A stretch of DNA of 5,896 bases from assembly GCA_019242065.1 (NCBI GenBank), contig JAFAWJ010000469.1, forward strand, positions 1-5,896, in the 5' to 3' direction. Positions 1 to 5,896 of this stretch are shown one piece after another. The position numbers and the translations under genes are program-made. Origin of the DNA: Chloroflexota bacterium (GTDB taxonomy: Bacteria > Chloroflexota > UBA6077 > CF-72). Under the pieces are notes generated by a model. It saw nothing but the letters and a program-made list of their open reading frames with translations, searched no databases and had not been told where the DNA came from. The number at the start of each line of letters is the position of its first letter. Position 1 is the first letter of the stretch.

Positions 1-131
1 CGCTAACTCCGACCCTGGAGGCGGATGATCCCGGTGTGATGCGGAAACCGGTGAGTTGGGCGCCGGCCGCGGCGGTATCGCTGAGTTCATAGCGGCGGAG
101 CAGGCCAAAGCGTCGGTCGTGCGACTGTGCC
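1..131 (-). other. Possible coding remnant or start of an unseen gene, left edge
   Basis: One minus-strand frame stays open from the methyltransferase stop to the window edge. It reads as plausible protein, including the stretches DRRFGLLRRYELSD and AQLTGFRITPGSS, with mostly G or C in third codon positions. I found no ATG or GTG start in this frame near the methyltransferase end, so it may be a decayed gene, the body of a gene with an unusual start, or chance openness in GC-rich DNA. A plus-strand frame is also open for about 80 bases, which weakens the case. I do not recognise a family. The call rests only on the look of the peptide. Confidence 0.2.
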
Positions 132-151
132 TCAGGCGCCCAATGCCTGAG
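131..151. repeat. Inverted repeat over the methyltransferase stop codon
   Basis: CTCAGGC (131-137) and GCCTGAG (145-151) form a perfect 7-bp stem with a 7-nt loop. The methyltransferase stop (132-134) lies inside the left arm. On the minus strand no T-run follows, so it is not a standard intrinsic terminator. It could still stabilise the 3' end of the mRNA or assist termination. A similar stop-overlapping hairpin ends the corA-like gene. Confidence 0.45.
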
Positions 152-878
152 CCTCGAGCCAGAGAAACGCTGGGAACCGCGTCCAGTTCCGCAGGCGTGG
201 GTCGCGTTCACCACTAGCTGGAACCGGCTCCCGAACGGAGGTAATCGCGAGTCCGGCCGCTTCTAAAGCCTGAGCATAGACTGCAAGTGGCTGCGACCAC
301 CCGGCAAATGGCATCCGGAGTCCATTGCGCTTCTCGACACCCTCGAACCGCCGTCTGCCGAAGTACGTTCCACGGAGAACGAAATTCGAGTCTGGGTCGT
401 CCTCGTCGACGAAACCTCCTCGGTCAGTGAAGGGATGCACGATGGAGATAACGAGGCGTCCGTCTTGACGCATGACGCGCCGCATCTCCTTGACCGAGGC
501 AGGCACGTCCGCCACGTCCATAAGGACGTTGTACGCGAGGATGAGATCAAAACTCGCTGCCGCAAAGGGCAGATTGACCGCCTCTCCGATGATGTACATG
601 TCGGCCGACTGAGCCTCGGCGGCCGCACGCATCAGGGCGTCAACGGGGTCAAGTGCTGTCACCTGAAAGCCCAGGTCCAACAATTCACGCGAGACCCGGC
701 CCTCGCCACAACCCACGTCCAGGGCCGCGCCCGGGCCTCTGCCAATGAAGGACGTCAGCGATGTGCGGTAAGCCCAGAACGCATCATGTCGCGGTGCGCG
801 CGCCCAGGTGATCCACTCGGTGGCGACCCGCGACCAGTGTTCTCGATCTTCGTCAGTTCGCGCGATGGGCTGAAGCAT
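132..878 (-). CDS. Class I SAM-dependent methyltransferase (Methyltransf_11/25 type)
   Basis: This is a 248-residue soluble protein predicted to transfer a methyl group from S-adenosylmethionine to an unknown small-molecule or other substrate. The Rossmann-fold SAM site is clear: motif I LDVGCGEGR at 53-61, an acidic residue at the end of strand 2 (D77 in TALDP), the strand-4 region AVNLPFAAASFDLILAYN at 100-117, and EMRRVMRQDGRLVISIVHP at 131-149 as the usual helix plus strand 5. The C-terminal part (150-248), with TYFGRRRF and FAGWSQPL, probably forms the substrate lid and does not identify the substrate. Length is normal for the family. The ATG at 878 is chosen because an in-frame TGA lies two codons upstream; an AGGAG sits 13 nt before it, rather far. 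A short palindrome, GGGT-TGT-ACCC (938-948), lies about 60 bp upstream and might be regulatory. The gene stands alone, so its pathway cannot be inferred from neighbours. Confidence 0.87.
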   Translation of the reverse strand: MLQPIARTDEDREHWSRVATEWITWARAPRHDAFWAYRTSLTSFIGRGPGAALDVGCGEGRVSRELLDLGFQVTALDPVDALMRAAAEAQSADMYIIGEAVNLPFAAASFDLILAYNVLMDVADVPASVKEMRRVMRQDGRLVISIVHPFTDRGGFVDEDDPDSNFVLRGTYFGRRRFEGVEKRNGLRMPFAGWSQPLAVYAQALEAAGLAITSVREPVPASGERDPRLRNWTRFPAFLWLEAQALGA

Positions 879-1600
879 GCATCACGCGTTGCTCCTGGCG
901 ACCTCGATGGGAACCGTGCCAGCAATCAAGCATGACCGGGTTGTACCCAAATACCCGCGAAGTCGGCCAATAGCGTGCGACCTCACCCATGCCACCGAGG
1001 GTCGCGGGGAGTGTCAGCGGCGGCGGGCGACTGGCGGGCGCGCGTGATTTCGACTTTGCGTAGCGCCTGCTGCTCGCCTGTTTCGATCAGCAGCCGATGG
1101 ATGGCGTTGTTCGAGTGGAACTCGAGCGCCTGGAGCAGGTGCGGGATCATGCAACGGTCGTGCGAGGCGTACACGCACACAGGTAGGTGTGGACCTGGCC
1201 GCGGCGCGTTGCCGGGAGCGCTCGACGACTTTCAGGCCCGGGCGCGCAGTCCTTCTAGCCTCACGGTGTCGCCTCGAGCCTCGGCGGCCGGCAGCGGTTG
1301 CGTGGCGACGCACTTGGCAAAGGCGTACACCGTCGGCCCGGCCCAACCGCTCTTCGATTAACAGGTGACGAAAACAGCGCGCTCTCACTGTAGGCATAGG
1401 TGGCAACCGTCCGCTCGGTCAGCAGAAGGACGATGTGCACGACGATCAGGTCGCGTACCTCGGCGAGGGTGCGTTCCGGCGCGTTCATCCCTGGATGCAT
1501 CGTGGTCGGCAGCTCGCATGGAGGAAGGGGTGTGGGTCTGCGTTGTCATGTAGGCAGCATCGGCGACCACCGGCCCACTGACCATCTCACGAATCTGGGG
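879..1600. other. Gene-poor stretch upstream of the methyltransferase
   Basis: About 720 bp with no intact gene on either strand. The part nearest 879 must hold the methyltransferase promoter, but I could not pick out a convincing -35/-10 pair. Several open frames overlap each other on both strands here, as expected for GC-rich DNA, and none carries a complete recognisable domain. Minus-strand fragments that look like decayed coding sequence are listed separately. Confidence 0.5.
983..1500 (-). pseudogene. Candidate decayed gene, family not recognised
   Basis: Three peptide-like stretches follow one another on the minus strand but not in one open frame. About 1500-1365 reads MNAPERTLAEVRDLIVVHIV and continues LLLTERTVATYAYSESALF. 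About 1345-1255 reads GPTVYAFAKCVATQPLPAAE and continues ARGDTVRLEGLRARA. About 1187-1000 reads VCVYASHDRCMIPHLLQALE and continues FHSNNAIHRLLIETGEQQAL. The second and third share a frame but are separated by a TGA at 1234-1232; the first is in another frame. The first fragment has the amphipathic helical look of a TetR-type C-terminal domain, but that is only a resemblance. The pattern suits an old gene broken by indels. It could also be chance, because the opposite strand is open too. Confidence 0.25.
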
Positions 1601-2080
1601 TTTCACGCGACCGTCCGCGCCGACATCTGCCAAATCTCGCGATCGCCACCCGTTCTGTTCCGGTGGGTGTGCTGTCGATTGACACCGTCAGCGAGCTAGA
1701 GTCCTGTCGACGCTTTCGCGACTTCCTGCTGCCACGCTTCGGCTTCGACGACGAACTCAGGGTTGTCTTCGCCGCGCGGGGACTCACCTGGGGTGCGCTC
1801 GCGATCCACCATGCCGGCAGCGAACCCGCGTTCATCGCGGACGAGGCGCAGGTCGCCGCCCTGGTGCGTATCAGGTCGCCGAACTCATCCAGCGAACCCT
1901 CTTCCAACCGCAGCCTGCCGCATCGGAAACGGCGGTGATCGGTCTGGCGGTCCGAAGTGCTGGATGTGCACGAGGCGTCAGCCGTCGAGCTATTCGCCAG
2001 CGCCGCGGCCGGTGAGATCAGGAGCGTCGCGCCGAGCCAGCCGGCCAGGAGTAGCTCGAATGATGATGCAGGTGCCCGCG
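1600..2080 (+). pseudogene. Decayed LuxR-family transcriptional regulator fragment
   Basis: The plus strand encodes a stretch resembling the region before the HTH in actinobacterial LuxR-type regulators. It contains PVGVLSIDTVSELESCRRFR (from about 1660), then FGFDDELRVVFAARGLTWGA and EPAFIADEAQVAAL. This corresponds to the family pattern in which a 'PVGVLS' segment precedes 'RYRE.L.P.GF.DELR...GG..WG.L' and then 'FT..E..FL'. The reading shifts frame near 1873-1875 into VAELIQRTLFQPQPAASETA and shifts back near 1950-1957 into VLDVHEASAVELFASAAAGE. The original frame meets a TGA at 1936-1938, between the two shifts. Upstream the frame is closed by a TGA at 1579. No start codon with a binding site, and no DNA-binding HTH of the LuxR C-terminus, was found in any frame downstream. 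It is therefore a nonfunctional remnant lacking both ends. Sequencing error could explain the frameshifts, but not the missing HTH. Confidence 0.55.
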
Positions 2081-2442
2081 GTTCCAGTATTTCCCGGCGC
2101 ATCTGTTCGATACAACCATCTCTGGTACGAACCGGCGGTTCGCCGCACAGGCCGGGTGGTCACGTGTGTCGGAGGAATCATCAATTGCAGTGAATTCCTC
2201 CCACACCTGTTAATGGTCACTACTCTGCCCCTGGTGGGTGGTAGCACTCGTTACCGGCCTGCTCGCACCGGCGGCCTAATTGGATTGCTTTGTTCTGGAC
2301 TTTCGCCTGCTTGCGCAGGACTCGCCAATGCATCCAGGTGATGCAATTGAACGCTACGTCTGGAGCCGTATGTGCTCATGTGCGGACGCCCCGGGCCAGG
2401 TGACCCGAGCGCGTTCGAGTCGGCTGCGCAGTTTCGCTGGGG
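2081..2442. other. Gene-free stretch downstream of the corA-like gene
   Basis: About 360 bp with no supported gene. It contains the inverted repeat at 2166-2206. It also holds a short plus-strand peptide, CPWWVVALVTGLLAPAA, ending at a TAA near 2277-2279; this looks like the last membrane helix of a protein, but its frame is closed by a TAA at 2211-2213, so it is at most a tiny remnant. A weak hairpin, CCTGC-TTGC-GCAGG, lies at 2306-2319. Nothing else was recognised. Confidence 0.45.
2166..2206. repeat. Strong imperfect inverted repeat, orphan
   Basis: The left arm is GTGT-C-GGAGGAAT (2166-2178) and the right arm is ATTCCTCC-C-ACAC (2194-2206). It gives an 8-bp perfect inner stem, one C-C mismatch, then 4 more base pairs, around a 15-nt AT-richer loop (2179-2193). 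No T-run follows on either strand, so it is not a typical intrinsic terminator. It sits in gene-free DNA about 250 bp downstream of the corA-like stop. It could be a protein-binding operator, a mobile-element end or a small RNA stem; the sequence does not decide. Confidence 0.5.
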
Positions 2443-2461
2443 TGGCTGTCTGTTACAGCCA
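2443..2461. repeat. Hairpin over the corA-like stop codon
   Basis: TGGCTGT (2443-2449) and ACAGCCA (2455-2461) form a perfect 7-bp stem with a 5-nt loop. The TAA stop of the transporter gene (2455-2453 on the minus strand) overlaps the loop and one arm. There is no T-tract beyond it on the minus strand, so it is at best an unusual terminator or a 3'-end stabilising stem. Confidence 0.45.
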
Positions 2462-3538
2462 GCCGCGACGACGGAAGCTGAACAGGGTGGCAGCTGACAC
2501 CAGACCGACCACCAGCAGAAGACCGAGAAAGTCCAACAGGCCGACCGGTCCATAGCTGATCAGCGCGCCTTGCAGGGTAACCCCGACCAGCGCGATCAGC
2601 ACCGAGGCGATGAACAGCACAATCGACGCCATGGTCAGCACCTTGATCACCTGGTTGGTGCGATGGGCCATATGCGAGACGTGAATGTCAAGCGCGCCAT
2701 TGGCCGCCTCGCGCGCGTCCTGCAAGCTGTCAATCAGGCGCGCCAGTCGTGCCTGGAGGTCGCGGAAAGACTCCTCGACCTCCTCACCAGACACCCAGGC
2801 GAAGTCGGGCCGAAGGAAGGCCGCCACGACTTCGCGGTGCAGGTCCGTCAGTTGCGCCAGTGCAAAAGCATGGCGTTTGAATCGCACCACGTCCTGCAGA
2901 AAGGCATCCGAGGTCTCATGCAGGGCGCGCTCCTCGATACGTTCCACCTCGACCTGCTGGCGTCGGTCCAGATCCTCGTAGTACGCCAGGAGTTCGTCCA
3001 GAATCACGTACAACAGGAATGCGGCGTTGGCGGCGAACAGCTCCGGCCAATGTCGGACGCGCGCGGCGAGCTGATCTGCAAAAGGTAATGGTTGACGATG
3101 TGCGCTGAGCACGACGTTCGGCCCGATGAAGAGGTCCAGCTCGCCGGCCACAATACGCAAGGTATCCAGACTGGGACGGGCGACCGTCGCGCTGACGAAG
3201 AGATGGTCGCCGTAGACCGACACGCGCGGCCGCTGCCAGGACGACAGCGCCGCGCGGACAGCGCGCGGATGCAGGCCGACCTGGTTGGCGAGCTGACGCA
3301 GGTCGTGATCGGCATACGCCGAGACGTCGATCCATACGAGGCCGGCGCCATGGTCCAACAGCGTGGGCAGATCAGCCGTCGAAACCTGATGTGGTTCCTG
3401 CTCGAGCCCGAACAACCAGGCGCTGATCGTCACACGCTGGTCGGCCGAAACGGTCGCCGTCTCGACCTCGACCGCTTCGGCTATGGGCACCATCGTGTTC
3501 GCCGTCAGGGCATCGGCGCTGTCCTCCGACGTAGTCAT
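2453..3538 (-). CDS. CorA-family membrane transporter with GVT in place of GMN
   Basis: A 361-residue protein with the architecture of CorA magnesium/divalent-cation channels: an alpha/beta cytoplasmic domain (about 40-180), long stalk helices rich in charged residues (about 180-295, including YYEDLDRRQQVEVERIEE), and two C-terminal membrane helices (about 298-322 and 333-354) ending in the basic FRRRGWL tail, which matches the FKKKKWL end of Thermotoga CorA. The segment NQVIKVLTMASIVLF (295-309) aligns without gaps to the start of CorA TM1. At the family signature after TM1, Gly-Met-Asn becomes G319-V320-T321, and the usual acidic MPEL-type loop is replaced by QGALISYGPVGLLD. It belongs to the family by fold, but ion selectivity, or even transport, cannot be assumed. 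The first about 35 residues are low-complexity and may be an extension. The ATG at 3538 has only a weak GGGA about 10 nt upstream. A TATGAT (3601-3596) lies 57 nt upstream without a well-spaced -35. Confidence 0.88.
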   Translation of the reverse strand: MTTSEDSADALTANTMVPIAEAVEVETATVSADQRVTISAWLFGLEQEPHQVSTADLPTLLDHGAGLVWIDVSAYADHDLRQLANQVGLHPRAVRAALSSWQRPRVSVYGDHLFVSATVARPSLDTLRIVAGELDLFIGPNVVLSAHRQPLPFADQLAARVRHWPELFAANAAFLLYVILDELLAYYEDLDRRQQVEVERIEERALHETSDAFLQDVVRFKRHAFALAQLTDLHREVVAAFLRPDFAWVSGEEVEESFRDLQARLARLIDSLQDAREAANGALDIHVSHMAHRTNQVIKVLTMASIVLFIASVLIALVGVTLQGALISYGPVGLLDFLGLLLVVGLVSAATLFSFRRRGWL

Positions 3539-3645
3539 ATCGAGAGGTTCCCGTCAGCAGAACGCAGGACCAAGTTCGCCGGCGGCGATGCCCAAATCAT
3601 ACTGCCGTACTGTAGATCAACACGAGCCCGCTGACGTGCCGTTAG

Positions 3646-5071
<1,426 letters not shown>

Positions 5072-5102
5072 CAAAATGCGCAGACGGTGGCCGGTGGCGC
5101 GA

Positions 5103-5896
5103 TCAGTGCTGGCCAAGATTCGCGTGCGGCGTCGCAATCGGCCGCTCACTGGCGACGGGCCGCTGCGGCTCACGGACCGCGGCCTCAAAGTGGGACCACG
5201 CATTGTCGTAGAAGATCTGTTGTCGGACCTCGGCTCGCTTCGGGTCGCCCTCGGGCATGATGTGGCTATTGGTGGCGGCCACCTCGAACAGACCAAACTG
5301 GGGCTGCAGGTACTGCTCGCGGTATTCGCGTGGGCTCACGGGCCAGAACACGTCCGAGCCATAGCACAGCATGCGTGAGGGAACCGCGTCGATCGCCTTC
5401 TGCCAGGTGGTGAGCTGCCAGTCGTCGGGCGGCCCGAAGGACAGGTCGGTGCGCAGTTGCCAGTTGGCCGGGTCCTGGCCGTGCAGCTGCGTTTCCATGG
5501 CGAGGACCGCGAGAACTTCGTCGACCCACGGCCAGCCGACATGCGCGAGCTGGACGCGCAAGCCAGTGACCTGGTGCACGCCCTCGTAGAACGCCGGACG
5601 ACAGTACTTACCTTCTTTACCGTCGAGGAAGATACCAACGTGGAAAATCGTGTACATGCCCAGTTCGGCAATGACTTGATATAGGCGCAGAACCTCGGCG
5701 TCATCCGGGTACCAGCCGGCGGGGACCATTTTGACGCCGCGTAGCCCGAGCTCGTGGTAACAGCGGCGTACTTCTTCGATCATCAGATCGGTCGCCCTTG
5801 CCATGGAGCCGTCCGCGATTCCAGGCGCCGGGTTCAGCACGCAGAAGCCGATCAGTCGATCCGCCGCGGCACTGCACAGGTTCGCGCAATACGTAT
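5103..5896 (-). CDS. Amidohydrolase-2 (ACMSD-like) family protein, 5' end missing
   Basis: The reading frame is open to the window edge, so 263 C-terminal residues are visible and the start is outside. The first visible segment, AAADRLIGFCVLNPAPG, matches the 'PDRLIGF..vnP' strand of this TIM-barrel family; the GTG at 5840 lies inside that strand and is not the true start. Visible metal/catalytic positions are His in IFHVG (codon 5642-5640), His in LAHVGWPWVDE (codon 5543-5541, usually AHGG) and Asp in CYGSDVFWP (codon 5354-5352, the GSD motif). The N-terminal HxH metal pair would be in the missing part. LGLRGVKMVPAGWYPDD corresponds to the 'LrGvKl.P' region, and IFYDNAWSHF to the usual 'ly.NA..lf' end. 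A polar tail of about 25 residues follows. Relatives are zinc-dependent hydrolases or decarboxylases; which reaction applies here is unknown. The glycosyltransferase follows on the same strand within 31 nt, so they are probably co-transcribed. Confidence 0.87.
   Translation of the reverse strand, partial: TYCANLCSAAADRLIGFCVLNPAPGIADGSMARATDLMIEEVRRCYHELGLRGVKMVPAGWYPDDAEVLRLYQVIAELGMYTIFHVGIFLDGKEGKYCRPAFYEGVHQVTGLRVQLAHVGWPWVDEVLAVLAMETQLHGQDPANWQLRTDLSFGPPDDWQLTTWQKAIDAVPSRMLCYGSDVFWPVSPREYREQYLQPQFGLFEVAATNSHIMPEGDPKRAEVRQQIFYDNAWSHFEAAVREPQRPVASERPIATPHANLGQH

Noticed and set aside
1014..1406. A 130-residue Arg/Ala-rich minus-strand gene
   Set aside because: Its composition is typical of an out-of-frame read in GC-rich DNA; the other two minus-strand frames look more like protein.
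1587..2102. A 171-residue minus-strand gene
   Set aside because: It is antisense to the LuxR-like fragment, rich in Ser and Arg, and has no recognisable motif.
1763..2341. A 192-residue plus-strand gene
   Set aside because: Its composition is rich in Arg, Ser and Pro, it overlaps the LuxR-like relic in another frame, and no domain is recognisable.
2443..2461. An intrinsic terminator for the corA-like gene
   Set aside because: The stem is real but no T-run follows on the minus strand, so I list it only as a hairpin.
3596..3630. A sigma-70 promoter for the corA-like gene (TATGAT with TTGATC)
   Set aside because: The spacing between the two hexamers is only 13 nt and no better -35 lies at 16-18 nt, so the pair is not convincing.
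3092..3634. A 180-residue plus-strand gene
   Set aside because: It is antisense to the corA-like coding region, which has clear family motifs; typical of high-GC shadow frames.
5072..5296. A longer glycosyltransferase starting at the ATG at 5296
   Set aside because: The extra 75 residues lie in another frame of the well-supported amidohydrolase, are rich in Arg, Ser and Pro, and do not resemble a GT4 N-terminus.
5103..5840. A complete 245-residue amidohydrolase starting at GTG 5840
   Set aside because: The frame stays open to the window edge and the upstream residues continue a conserved strand, so the GTG is internal and the gene is partial.

Overview
This is a high-GC bacterial window, most likely from a soil or environmental Actinobacterium or a relative such as Chloroflexota. 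The case rests on strongly GC-biased third codon positions, an IS3-type transposase remnant whose wording is typical of actinobacterial elements, and the remains of an actinobacterial-style LuxR regulator. The taxon is an inference; no rRNA or other marker gene is present.

All intact genes are on the minus strand, so the window reads right to left. 5103-5896 is the C-terminal two thirds or more of a metal-dependent amidohydrolase (amidohydrolase-2 / ACMSD-like family); its start lies off the right edge. It is followed at once, probably in the same transcript, by a family-4 (GT-B) glycosyltransferase at 3968-5071. Next, on the opposite strand at about 3674-3969, is a fragment of an IS3-family OrfB transposase carrying a frameshift and deletions; its right edge runs into the glycosyltransferase stop codon. 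A CorA-family membrane transporter at 2453-3538 follows, and its usual pore signature Gly-Met-Asn is replaced by Gly-Val-Thr. The last intact gene is a class I SAM-dependent methyltransferase at 132-878.

The 1.57 kb between the methyltransferase and the corA-like gene holds no intact gene. It contains a decayed plus-strand LuxR-type regulator (about 1600-2080) with two frameshifts that cancel, scattered minus-strand peptide-like fragments at 983-1500 that look like another dead gene, and a strong isolated inverted repeat at 2166-2206. Together with the IS fragment, this points to a region of genome decay and rearrangement rather than a dense operon. The left 131 bases may contain a further coding remnant.

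I see no convincing multi-gene new system. The observations most worth following up are the GVT-type CorA homologue, the IS junction that supplies the glycosyltransferase stop, and the orphan hairpin. There is no tRNA, rRNA, CRISPR array or recognisable riboswitch.
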